A stretch of DNA of 20,317 nt. It comes from JBAXRT01 sp037131065. GTDB taxonomy: Bacteria; Bacteroidota; Bacteroidia; Bacteroidales; FEN-979. The DNA lies in contig JBAXRT010000042.1 of the NCBI GenBank assembly GCA_037131065.1, positions 1 through 20,317 of the forward strand. The letters run 5' to 3'. A program made the position numbers and the translations under genes. This document shows, piece by piece, positions 13,317 to 20,317 of the stretch (within the stretch, counting starts at the first letter, position 1; every line of letters begins with the position of its first letter). The notes beneath the pieces are model-generated. The model worked only from the letters and a program-made list of their open reading frames with translations, ran no database searches and had not been told where the DNA came from.

Positions 13317-15425
13317 ATGTCAGAACCATCTCAGAAAAAAATCGAGGAGCTGGAGAAGGAGAACAAGATCCTGAAATCAGCCAGTCTTCAGTGGGAACAG
13401 ATACAGAGATTGTATAAGGAATCCAACGAAAAGCTGCAGCTGATCGAACGTTCCCTTACTGAACTCAATGAACGGATGGAGCTAGCCCTCACCGCCGGAA
13501 ATCTGGCCTGGTGGGACTGGGAGTACAAAACGGGGAAAATCTATTTCAATGAGAACCGGGCACGTTTGCTGGGATATGAACTGGACGAATTACCCCATTC
13601 TTTTAGTGAAATTGCCAGGATGGTTCATCCCGAAGATTCGGATCTTATGATGAAGAGGATCCGTCAGCACATTGCCGGGGATCGCCCGACTTATGAAGCT
13701 GAATTCAGGATCAGGACCAAATCGGGGGAATGGAAATGGTTTTATGACAAGGGAAAGATCGTTGAAACAGATATCCTTGGAAGCCCGATCAGGATTTCCG
13801 GTATGCTAATCGATATCCATGAAAGAAAAAAAGCAGAACTTGAACTGATTGTTGCACGCGACCAGGCCGACGCGGCCAGCCGTGCCAAAAGCCTTTTCCT
13901 GGCCAACATGTCACACGAGATCAGGACCCCCATGTCGGGTGTACTCGGTATGGCTGAGATCCTTCAGCAAACCAGCCTCAGCAGCGAGCAGAGAGAATAC
14001 CTGGATGTGATCGTCACCTCCGCCAATAACCTGATGACCATCCTGAACGATATCCTTGATTTTTCAAAGATCGAGGCTGGAAAGATCGAACTGGAAAAAA
14101 TACCTTTCAGTGTGCAGAAAGTGGTAGAAGAGGTTTCGGACCTCCTGGTGGTAAATGCCCAGGAGAAAAGGATCCACCTGCTCACCTTTGTAGATCCGAA
14201 TATCCCGAGTGTGATTAAGGGTGACCCTGTAAGGCTTCGGCAGATACTGCTTAATATTTCGAACAATGCGATAAAATTTACTGAGAGGGGAGAGGTGGTC
14301 ATTACAGCCGAGTTTCTTGAATGGGATGATAATATCGTAAAAATTCTGTTCCGGGTCAAAGATACCGGCATAGGGATCAGTGAGGCAGGCATCAGGAAAC
14401 TTTTCCAGTCCTTCTCGCAGGTGGATGCCTCTTCAACCAGAAAATTCGGAGGGACCGGGCTGGGCCTGGCCATCTCTAAACGGCTTGTCTCTCATATGAA
14501 AGGAGAATTTTCGGTCGAAAGCAAACTTGGCATCGGATCTTCATTTTCCTTTACGGCCATCTTCGGACGGATTCCGGAAGAGGAGATCCATGACTCCTTC
14601 ACCGACCTCGTGAAAGGGTTGAAGGTCCTCATCGTCGACGACCATGAAAGCAACCGTTTTGTTTTCAGGAAATACCTTGAGCGCTGGGAGTGTGAAAGTG
14701 AGGAGGCAGAGAATGCTTCGCAGGCATTGACTATGATGCAGGACAAGGTGGCTATAAACAGACCTTATGACCTTGTACTTGTTGATTTTCAGATGCCGGA
14801 TATGGACGGGATACAGCTTGCCAGGAAAGTCGTTCATGACACTGCCTTGAAAAAATATAAGATGATCCTTCTCTCTTCCATGACTGATCTGCTGACAAGG
14901 AAAGAGATCATTGATGCCGGTTTCCGCGGATCACTCAGTAAACCTGTGAAACTTGACCAGCTTAAACGGAGTATTGCCGAGGTCCTTTCAAGAAAGGAGA
15001 AGAGTCAGGATCACGGATCAGAAGAAAGTAAAGAGCCGGATCAAAAGCCGGAGAGAAAACTCCGGATCCTGCTTGTTGAGGATAACCTGATCAACCGTAA
15101 GGTTGCACTTGTAACACTCAACAAGCTTGGACAACAGACCGATGTGGCTGAAAACGGGAAGGTCGCCGTAGACTTGTTCGAAAAAAATCATTATGATCTT
15201 GTTTTGATGGATATTTATATGCCCGAGATGGATGGGCTGGACGCAACAATCGAGATCCGGAAAAGAGAGAAATCTGACCCGTCACGCAACCCGGTATACA
15301 TTTGCGCCATCACCGCCAATTCGATGAAAGAGGATGAGGTACGGTGTTATAAAGCAGGGATGAACAATTACATCTCTAAACCGTTCCACCTTGATGAATT
15401 GACTGGCGTATTAAAAAGCCTTTGA
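13317..15425 (+). CDS. soluble PAS hybrid histidine kinase with two receiver domains
   Basis: A 702-residue hybrid sensor kinase with no membrane segment. Order: a Glu/Lys-rich coiled coil (about 5-55), one PAS domain (about 55-168, PAC motif FRIRTKSGEWKWF), HisKA with phospho-acceptor His 200 in NMSHEIRTPMSG, HATPase (N-box Asn 317, DTGIG at 349-353, GTGLGL at 379-384), receiver 1 (D441, D442, phospho-acceptor D490, K542) and receiver 2 (E588, D589, D632, T666, K688). A Lys/Glu/Asp linker (558-580) joins the receivers. There is no HPt or DNA-binding domain, so output must go through another protein. Its start is 12 nt from the ODP-like stop. Being cytosolic it should read an internal signal; the adjacent diiron protein is the leading candidate. 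Its stop is 6 nt from that of the opposing permease gene. Confidence 0.94.
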   Translation: MSEPSQKKIEELEKENKILKSASLQWEQIQRLYKESNEKLQLIERSLTELNERMELALTAGNLAWWDWEYKTGKIYFNENRARLLGYELDELPHSFSEIARMVHPEDSDLMMKRIRQHIAGDRPTYEAEFRIRTKSGEWKWFYDKGKIVETDILGSPIRISGMLIDIHERKKAELELIVARDQADAASRAKSLFLANMSHEIRTPMSGVLGMAEILQQTSLSSEQREYLDVIVTSANNLMTILNDILDFSKIEAGKIELEKIPFSVQKVVEEVSDLLVVNAQEKRIHLLTFVDPNIPSVIKGDPVRLRQILLNISNNAIKFTERGEVVITAEFLEWDDNIVKILFRVKDTGIGISEAGIRKLFQSFSQVDASSTRKFGGTGLGLAISKRLVSHMKGEFSVESKLGIGSSFSFTAIFGRIPEEEIHDSFTDLVKGLKVLIVDDHESNRFVFRKYLERWECESEEAENASQALTMMQDKVAINRPYDLVLVDFQMPDMDGIQLARKVVHDTALKKYKMILLSSMTDLLTRKEIIDAGFRGSLSKPVKLDQLKRSIAEVLSRKEKSQDHGSEESKEPDQKPERKLRILLVEDNLINRKVALVTLNKLGQQTDVAENGKVAVDLFEKNHYDLVLMDIYMPEMDGLDATIEIRKREKSDPSRNPVYICAITANSMKEDEVRCYKAGMNNYISKPFHLDELTGVLKSL

Positions 15426-15431
15426 TTTTTC

Positions 15432-16652
15432 TCAGCCGAAACGTATTGCCTTGATCGGGCTGATCCTGGTCACAATAAATGAAGGAAGGATTAGCATCAG
15501 GTAGCAGGTCACCAGTGTAAAGACATTCAGAAGCAGGATATTCGCGGCATTCAGATAGATGGGAACTACCGGCATATAATATGATTCCTGCGGAAGGGTC
15601 AACAGACCGGTATTTTGCTGGAGAAGGCAAATGGCAAAGCCAAGTATATTCCCCCAGAGCATCCCGATCCCGATGATGTAAACAGCGTTGTAAAGGAATA
15701 TTTTTCTGATTCCAGGATTGGACATGCCCAGCGATTTGAGTACGCCGATCATCGCCGTTCTCTCCAGGATCAGGATCAGTAGGGTTGAAATCATCGTAAT
15801 GGCAGAGACAAACAGCATGAGGATAAGGATGATAAGGACATTCATATCCTGGAGGTCGAGCCAGTCAAAGATCTGGGGATACATCTGTTTGATCGTCGAG
15901 GCATCGAGGCTGAAACCGATCATGTGGTAGACTGTCAGACCCATCTGGTCTATTTCCCTGAAATTATCGATCAGGATCTCAAATCCACCCACCTGTTCCG
16001 GTGACCAGCCATTTAGTTTCTGGATATGATGAATATCACCGATGACAAAGAGCTTGTCGAATTCATCTAGACCTGTTTCATAGATCCCTGAGATTTTGAA
16101 CTTCCTGCCAAGGGTAGTCTCTCCACCTATAAAATAGATCCTGAGATCGTCGTTGACCTTCAGTTTCAGCAAACGTGCAAGGGTTTTACTGATGAGCACC
16201 TTATCTGTCTTTCCGGTATCGGTAACCCTGAAAGCACTGCCTTCCACGATCTTGTCCCCGAAGAAACCCCAGTCAAAGTCACTGCCGATCCCCTTCAGTA
16301 CGATGCCCTGGATCTGGTTGGTCGTTTTAATGATCCCGGCCTTTATGGCGTATTCCTGGACATGCCTGATCCCTTTTGTCCTTTTAAGCTGCCGCAGAAA
16401 TGGCTGATCCCGTTCAATGGGTTTGGATTCAAGGGAGGGGTTCTCGCTGAAATGGGAGACTTGTATATGTCCCCCGAAGCCGATGACCTTTTCCCGAACC
16501 TCCTTTTGAAAACCGGTAAGGATGGCAATCGCAACGAACATGACCGTCATGCCCAGGGCAATAGCAGTAATTGCAATAATTACAACTGGGCGTGAAAAGT
16601 TCCCTTTGCTTCTTGAGACGATGCGGCGGGCGATGAACAGCTCAGTATTCAA
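15432..16652 (-). CDS. LolC/LolE-family ABC permease
   Basis: A 406-residue inner-membrane subunit of the lipoprotein-releasing (LolCDE) type, which moves mature lipoproteins out of the inner membrane. The N-terminal helix (about 22-45, IIAITAIALGMTVMFVAIAILTG) is followed by a periplasmic domain (about 50-265), then three helices at about 272-297, 315-342 and 370-395. This is the 1+3 topology of LolC/E and MacB. The opening FIARRIVSRSKGNFSRPVV and the junction TGFQKEVREKVIGFGGHIQVS are family traits. The start is TTG at 16652; the frame is closed by TAA 15 nt upstream, and the next Met lies inside the first helix. A candidate -7 box lies just upstream. No LolD is near, so the ATPase partner must be elsewhere. 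LolC and LolE cannot be told apart here. Confidence 0.85.
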   Translation of the reverse strand: MNTELFIARRIVSRSKGNFSRPVVIIAITAIALGMTVMFVAIAILTGFQKEVREKVIGFGGHIQVSHFSENPSLESKPIERDQPFLRQLKRTKGIRHVQEYAIKAGIIKTTNQIQGIVLKGIGSDFDWGFFGDKIVEGSAFRVTDTGKTDKVLISKTLARLLKLKVNDDLRIYFIGGETTLGRKFKISGIYETGLDEFDKLFVIGDIHHIQKLNGWSPEQVGGFEILIDNFREIDQMGLTVYHMIGFSLDASTIKQMYPQIFDWLDLQDMNVLIILILMLFVSAITMISTLLILILERTAMIGVLKSLGMSNPGIRKIFLYNAVYIIGIGMLWGNILGFAICLLQQNTGLLTLPQESYYMPVVPIYLNAANILLLNVFTLVTCYLMLILPSFIVTRISPIKAIRFG

Positions 16653-16670
16653 ATCTCTCTCTTTGTTACA

Positions 16671-16678
16671 AATGTATT
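16671..16678 (-). promoter_or_regulatory. candidate -7 box for the LolC/E-type gene
   Basis: On the minus strand this reads TACATTTG, 18 nt before the TTG start, implying a very short leader. No clear -33 TTG is present. Confidence 0.35.
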
Positions 16679-16793
16679 AAAAAATGGCGACAGGCTTCAT
16701 CTTATAGGGAATCCGGGAAAGCATGTTCATCTCAGCGCCAATATTTTAATGTTATTGCTGATGACGAAAGAATTATTTTGATCTTTGTCATGT

Positions 16794-17975
16794 ATGAAAA
16801 ATGGACTGATCCCCGTACCATTCCTGATAGTTCTGTTTCTCTTTTTTGTGAGTTCAGGGCCTGCGGGCGCACAAGTGATAACAGGTGCGGAACAGATGGA
16901 TGATTATCTTCCATTGCTGAAAGGAAAAAATATCGGAATTGTTGCGAACAAGGCTTCCGTTGTTGGATCACAAAACCTGGTTGACACACTCCTGGAAAAA
17001 GGTGTCAGGATTGTCAGGATCTTTTCTCCGGAGCACGGGTTTCGTGGTTATGCAGATGCAGGCGCAGGGATTGAAAATTTTAATGATCCGGGAACGGGTA
17101 TCGATGTGATTTCACTCTATGGCAAAAAGAGTAAACCCTCAGTCCAGGACCTGAAAGGGGTCGACCTCATGCTCTTCGACATCCAGGATGTCGGCGTCCG
17201 TTTCTATACTTATATTTCTACTCTTTCATTTGTTATGGAGGCATGTGCCGAAAACGGAATTCCGCTGGTTCTGCTTGACAGGCCAAATCCGAACTCCTTC
17301 TATATTGACGGCCCGGTTCTTGAAAAGGGATTTGAATCATTCGTGGGAATGCATCCTGTTCCAATGGTATATGGAATGACCATCGGAGAATATGCCATGA
17401 TGGTTAATGGAGAAAGATGGCTGAGGAACAGTGTTAAGTGCCGCCTGAGTGTCGTTAAGCTGGAAAATTTCACTCACCGGACAAGATACACACTGCCAGC
17501 CTGGCCATCGCCGAACCTTGTCTCCATGAATGCTGTTTACCTCTATCCTTCCCTTTGTCTCTTTGAAGGAACTATGATAAGCGTCGGAAGGGGGACACTA
17601 TACCCGTTTGAAGTGTTCGGGCATCCCAACTGGCTGAAATGCTCTTTCACTTTTGTTCCCAGATCTATCCTCGGGATGTGCCTACATCCTCCCTATGAAG
17701 GGAAAGAATGCCGCGGCATCGATCTGAGGATGATCACACGGGACCATCCTGGATTTCTTGGGAGCCTGCAACTTTCCTGGCTAATTGCTGCCTTTACCGA
17801 TCTTGGATCCAATCCCGGCTTCTTCAATAATTATTTTGAAAAACTCGCGGGAACCGCAAAATTAAGAGAACAGATTATCCTCGGACTTTCTGAGGAGGAG
17901 ATCAAAGTGACCTGGCTGGAGGATCATGAAAAATTCAAACTGATCCGGGCAAAATATCTGTTATATAAAGATTAA
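16794..17975 (+). CDS. namZ: secreted exo-beta-N-acetylmuramidase, NamZ family (DUF1343)
   Basis: Removes terminal N-acetylmuramic acid from peptidoglycan glycan ends, in wall turnover and recycling. NamZ of Bacillus subtilis and NamZ1/2 of Tannerella forsythia are characterised members. The ATG at 16794 is chosen over a TTG nine bases earlier, because it starts a normal signal peptide (MKNGLIPVPFLIVLFLFFVSSGPAGA, cut after Ala 26). The mature part shows the family motifs: FSPEHGFRG at 77-85, DIQDVGVRFYTYISTL at 129-144, DRPNPN at 162-167, PMVYGMTIGEYAMM at 190-203, and FEGTMISVGRGT at 257-268. The 393 residues match the family. It should act in the periplasm. It is divergent from the LolC/E-type gene and has no muropeptide partners beside it; mpl, about 5 kb away, serves the peptide side of recycling. 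Confidence 0.92.
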   Translation: MKNGLIPVPFLIVLFLFFVSSGPAGAQVITGAEQMDDYLPLLKGKNIGIVANKASVVGSQNLVDTLLEKGVRIVRIFSPEHGFRGYADAGAGIENFNDPGTGIDVISLYGKKSKPSVQDLKGVDLMLFDIQDVGVRFYTYISTLSFVMEACAENGIPLVLLDRPNPNSFYIDGPVLEKGFESFVGMHPVPMVYGMTIGEYAMMVNGERWLRNSVKCRLSVVKLENFTHRTRYTLPAWPSPNLVSMNAVYLYPSLCLFEGTMISVGRGTLYPFEVFGHPNWLKCSFTFVPRSILGMCLHPPYEGKECRGIDLRMITRDHPGFLGSLQLSWLIAAFTDLGSNPGFFNNYFEKLAGTAKLREQIILGLSEEEIKVTWLEDHEKFKLIRAKYLLYKD

Positions 17976-18003
17976 CCCGAAATGATCAATTACTAATATT
18001 CAA

Positions 18004-19200
18004 TTATAATCTCCCCGGATAAACCTTTAGCCCTTCCTCCATGCATTTCATGGCATGCTGAAGGTCGTTCACATTAAGGACATAACTGATCCTGACTTCA
18101 TCTTTGCCACGGCCCTGGGTGGAATAAAATCCTGTGGCAGGGGCAAGCATAACGGTTTCATTCTGGTAGCTGAAATGCTCAAGCAGCCACTGACAGAATT
18201 TATCGGAATCGTCTATCGGAAGCCGTGCAACTGCATAAAAGGCGCCGCCGGGATTCGGACAGAAACAACCTTCCATCTTATTGATTGCCTCAACCACAAC
18301 ATCCCTTCTATGGACATACTCCCCCAGTACCCTGGTGAGGTATGAGTCAGGCGTGTTAACAGACTCCTCACCAATGATCTGGCCGAAAGTAGGCGGACTT
18401 AACCTGGCTTGTGCGAATTTGAGTGCAGAGGAGATGATGTTTTTATTTCGGGAGATAAGGACACCGATCCTGGCTCCGCAGGCGCTGTAACGTTTTGAGA
18501 TGGAATCCATCAGGACGGCATGTTCTTCAAGACCTTCGAGCTGCATGACCGAATAGTGGTGTTCCCCGTCATAACAGAATTCCCGGTAAACCTCATCGGC
18601 AAAGAGGTATAGATCATGCTTCAGGGCAATCCCTTTCAGCAGTTCAAGCTCTTCGCGTGAATAGAGGTATCCTGTCGGGTTGTTTGGGTTGCAGACCATA
18701 ATGGCTTTGGTCCGGGGGCCGATTGCTTTTTCAAACGCGCTGATCGGTGGCAGGGCAAACCCATTCTCGATAAAAGACTCGATGGGCTTAACCGTCACAC
18801 CAGCGGCAACGGCAAAGCCATTGTAGTTAGCATAGAACGGTTCAGGAATGATTATTTCATCTCCGGGATCGAGACATGTGAACATGGCAAAAAGGATGGC
18901 TTCAGATCCACCCGTGGTTACGATCATCTCTTCAGGAGAAACATCGATTTCGTATCGTTTATAATACTCTGCCAGTTTTTTTCTGTATGACAGAATTCCG
19001 GCGGAGTGACTGTATTCAATCACTTTCAGGTCGGTATGCCGGATCTTATCCATGGCATTCTCCGGAGTTTCAATGTCCGGCTGTCCAATATTTAAATGAT
19101 AAACTTTGATTCCTCTCTTTTTGGCATCATCGGAGAAAGGAACGAGTTTGCGGATGGGGGACGGGGGAACAATCTTACCCCTCTTGGAAATATCGGGCAT
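18004..19200 (-). CDS. aspartate-type aminotransferase (PLP, fold type I)
   Basis: A cytosolic pyridoxal-phosphate enzyme of the aspartate aminotransferase superfamily, class I/II. The 398 residues match that family. The PLP pocket is visible: Asn 171 in NPNNPTG, Asp 202 and Tyr 205 in ADEVYREF, the Schiff-base Lys 236 in DSISKRYSACGARIG, with Arg 244 binding the phosphate. Arg 370 (EVRISY) would bind the alpha-carboxylate of the amino acid. The N-terminal PSPIRKLVPFSDDAKKRGIKVYHLNIGQPD matches prokaryotic Asp aminotransferases. Whether the substrate is Asp/2-oxoglutarate or a broader set cannot be told from the sequence. It converges on namZ with a 28-nt gap, and follows the DUF1573 gene past a terminator, so it should have its own promoter. 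Confidence 0.9.
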   Translation of the reverse strand: MPDISKRGKIVPPSPIRKLVPFSDDAKKRGIKVYHLNIGQPDIETPENAMDKIRHTDLKVIEYSHSAGILSYRKKLAEYYKRYEIDVSPEEMIVTTGGSEAILFAMFTCLDPGDEIIIPEPFYANYNGFAVAAGVTVKPIESFIENGFALPPISAFEKAIGPRTKAIMVCNPNNPTGYLYSREELELLKGIALKHDLYLFADEVYREFCYDGEHHYSVMQLEGLEEHAVLMDSISKRYSACGARIGVLISRNKNIISSALKFAQARLSPPTFGQIIGEESVNTPDSYLTRVLGEYVHRRDVVVEAINKMEGCFCPNPGGAFYAVARLPIDDSDKFCQWLLEHFSYQNETVMLAPATGFYSTQGRGKDEVRISYVLNVNDLQHAMKCMEEGLKVYPGRL

Positions 19201-19223
19201 GGTTCTTTGATTTTACTAAAGCA

Positions 19224-19246
19224 GAAAAGCCAGCTTTTGGCTGGCT
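19224..19246 (-). terminator. intrinsic terminator of the DUF1573 gene
   Basis: On the minus strand AGCCAGC and GCTGGCT pair over 7 bp with a 5-nt loop (19228-19246 on the plus strand), then TTTT follows. It sits 26 nt past the DUF1573 stop and before the aminotransferase start, separating the two genes. Confidence 0.75.
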
Positions 19247-19271
19247 AAAGTAAGAAAAAGATTGAAATGTT

Positions 19272-19730
19272 TTACTTGCTGATGGGAGTTGCTCCCTGGT
19301 TATTCGGCTTCTCAGGGACCGTTGTAGCGGGTTTGGCTACTACTGTTCCCTTGATGTTCAGAACCACCCTGCTGGTCTTGGCATTGGAAAGAACCGTAAC
19401 TGTCTTATTGATGATACCCACGTTGTTGGTATTATACGTCACCTTGATCACATCCGATTTTCCGGGAAGGATTGGTTCCTGGGGCCAGGTCGGAACGGTA
19501 CATCCGCAAGATGAAGTAGGTTTTGAAAGTATTAAAGGCTCTTTCCCTGCATTTGTGAATTTAAATTCGCAGGTTCCGTCTGATCCCTGGGTGATGGTAC
19601 CGTAATCATGAACCGTCTTTTCAAAAGAGATTTCGGGAGCATTGGGATTAACAACCTGAGTCGTTTCCTGTGCATTCAAAGAAAATGTCACAAAAATCAA
19701 CAAGCTGAATGAAAGCATTAATTTATACAT
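19272..19730 (-). CDS. secreted DUF1573 domain protein
   Basis: A 152-residue exported protein of unknown function, from a family common in Bacteroidota. The ATG at 19730 is preferred to a TTG 39 nt upstream because it starts a clean signal peptide (MYKLMLSFSLLIFVTFSLNA, cut after Ala 20). The mature domain is an Ig-like beta sandwich with the family signature SSCGCTVPTWP (about 73-83) and paired strands FKFTNAGKEPLIL and VVLNIKGTV. The two cysteines of CGC may bind metal or form a disulfide. The C-terminal tail (PATTVPEKPNNQGATPISK) is low-complexity. It is followed by an intrinsic terminator and has its own -7 box. The function is unassigned; family members are often near cell-surface genes. 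Confidence 0.88.
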   Translation of the reverse strand: MYKLMLSFSLLIFVTFSLNAQETTQVVNPNAPEISFEKTVHDYGTITQGSDGTCEFKFTNAGKEPLILSKPTSSCGCTVPTWPQEPILPGKSDVIKVTYNTNNVGIINKTVTVLSNAKTSRVVLNIKGTVVAKPATTVPEKPNNQGATPISK

Positions 19731-19766
19731 AAAATAGGTTTTTGGTAAGGAACGGTTATCGGACTG

Positions 19767-19774
19767 CAAAATTA
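19767..19774 (-). promoter_or_regulatory. candidate -7 box for DUF1573 gene
   Basis: On the minus strand this reads TAATTTTG, matching TAnnTTTG, 36 nt before the start. The -33 element is not clear. Confidence 0.45.
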
Positions 19775-19849
19775 TAAAATATTGCCTCGATTTTTTAAAA
19801 ATTACGATATTTTAACATTTCATACCGGAGGGACACAGAGATTCTGTAT

Positions 19850-19857
19850 TAATTTTG
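19850..19857 (+). promoter_or_regulatory. candidate -7 box for the terminal lipoprotein gene
   Basis: TAATTTTG matches TAnnTTTG and lies 41 nt before the lipoprotein ATG. It is the same octamer as the divergent box at 19767-19774. No convincing -33 TTG. Confidence 0.4.
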
Positions 19858-19898
19858 CAATATTCATGGTTGGTCCAATCCCGCTAATATCAGATTTA

Positions 19899-20317
19899 AT
19901 GAAATCCATAATAGTCATGGTCGTTTCGGTTGTTTTCTTTGTTTCATGTTCAGGTCGGAAGATAACAGGAACTGCAGCCGGAGATTTAAAAGGAGGCGAA
20001 ACTGGTTTGCCGGGACCAAAGTGCATTGTTTACAAGACAAAGAAAGATTACAGTTTATTGGTCCCGGTGATTCTTTCAAAAGAGAGAACATTTATTGTCT
20101 CATACCCGGATGTCGCCGACATCAGGACCAGTGATGGGTTTACTTTGCCGACATCCCTCACCGGAGGGTATCTGCTCGATAACCGTGGGATCGGGCCGGA
20201 TGTTGCTTTTTTATCTTTTACCTACGAATCTTATGCTGCCATGCCGCGCACTCCGGCCGCAGCCGAGTTATTCGGAAAAATCATTGATAAGGACCCGTTG
20301 CTGGAAATTTACGATTG
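19899..20317 (+). CDS. putative lipoprotein, 5' part of a gene cut by the window edge
   Basis: The frame from ATG 19899 stays open to the last base, giving 139 residues of an unfinished protein. A short signal peptide (MKSIIVMVVSVVFFVSC) ends at Cys 17, with V15 and S16 before it, fitting a lipobox although Phe at -3 is unusual. The next residues are SGRKITG. The mature part contains KDYSLLVPVILSKERTFIVSYPD and ESYAAMPRTPAAAELFGKI, with no motif I can name. An upstream in-frame ATG at 19866 would add 11 residues and hide the signal, so it is less likely. The gene is divergent from DUF1573 and may be a surface lipoprotein. The 3' end is outside the window. Confidence 0.7.
   Translation, partial: MKSIIVMVVSVVFFVSCSGRKITGTAAGDLKGGETGLPGPKCIVYKTKKDYSLLVPVILSKERTFIVSYPDVADIRTSDGFTLPTSLTGGYLLDNRGIGPDVAFLSFTYESYAAMPRTPAAAELFGKIIDKDPLLEIYD

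Noticed and set aside
1..20317. A mobile element, phage or defence island
   Set aside because: No transposase, integrase, terminal repeats, tRNA attachment site or defence gene is visible; gene content is mainly core.

Overview
The window looks like the chromosome of a Bacteroidota species, probably in or near the order Bacteroidales. The signs are a DUF4293 membrane protein, a DUF1573 secreted protein, a Rho factor with a long charged N-terminal insert, a Bacteroides-type promoter in front of rho (TTG, 19 nt, TATATTTG), almost no Shine-Dalgarno sequences, and intergenic spacers built from short 7- or 8-nt repeated words. I see no rRNA or tRNA gene, phage, transposase, integrase or CRISPR array. 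Most of the region is core or housekeeping DNA, densely packed, with no gene-free stretch above about 220 nt.

Layout, left to right. Bases 1-72 hold the 3' tail of a cut-off gene. A YbdG-type mechanosensitive channel (83-1291) and an ornithine carbamoyltransferase (1378-2379) follow on the plus strand. A five-gene minus-strand run meets them tail to tail: rmuC (7345-5993), rlmB, a 609-residue multi-pass membrane protein with a GT-C-like first loop, a 67-residue protein, and ftsE (ending 2363). A YfcE-like phosphodiesterase (plus) converges on DUF4293 (minus). rho (plus) converges on mpl (minus). A plus-strand trio of cysH, an ODP-like diiron metallo-beta-lactamase-fold protein and a soluble hybrid histidine kinase converges on a LolC/E-type permease. 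A secreted NamZ exo-muramidase (plus) converges on an aspartate-type aminotransferase and a DUF1573 protein (minus). A cut-off lipoprotein gene runs off the right edge.

The most interesting unit is the trio at 11785-15425. Spacers of 8 and 12 nt join a [4Fe-4S] APS reductase, a protein that keeps all six diiron ligand positions of the flavodiiron/ODP fold but has no flavodoxin domain, and a PAS hybrid kinase with two receivers and no membrane segment. The diiron protein may be an oxygen, iron or redox sensor feeding the kinase, as ODP does with CheA in Treponema. That is inference from gene order and residues.

Other points of note are arrays of heptamer or octamer words in four spacers, a rho intrinsic terminator lying inside the oppositely oriented mpl gene, and an AT-hook-like motif in Rho's disordered insert. 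Two genes deal with peptidoglycan recycling (mpl, namZ). The ornithine carbamoyltransferase carries the ornithine-type SMG loop rather than the succinyl- or acetyl-ornithine version found in several Bacteroidota.
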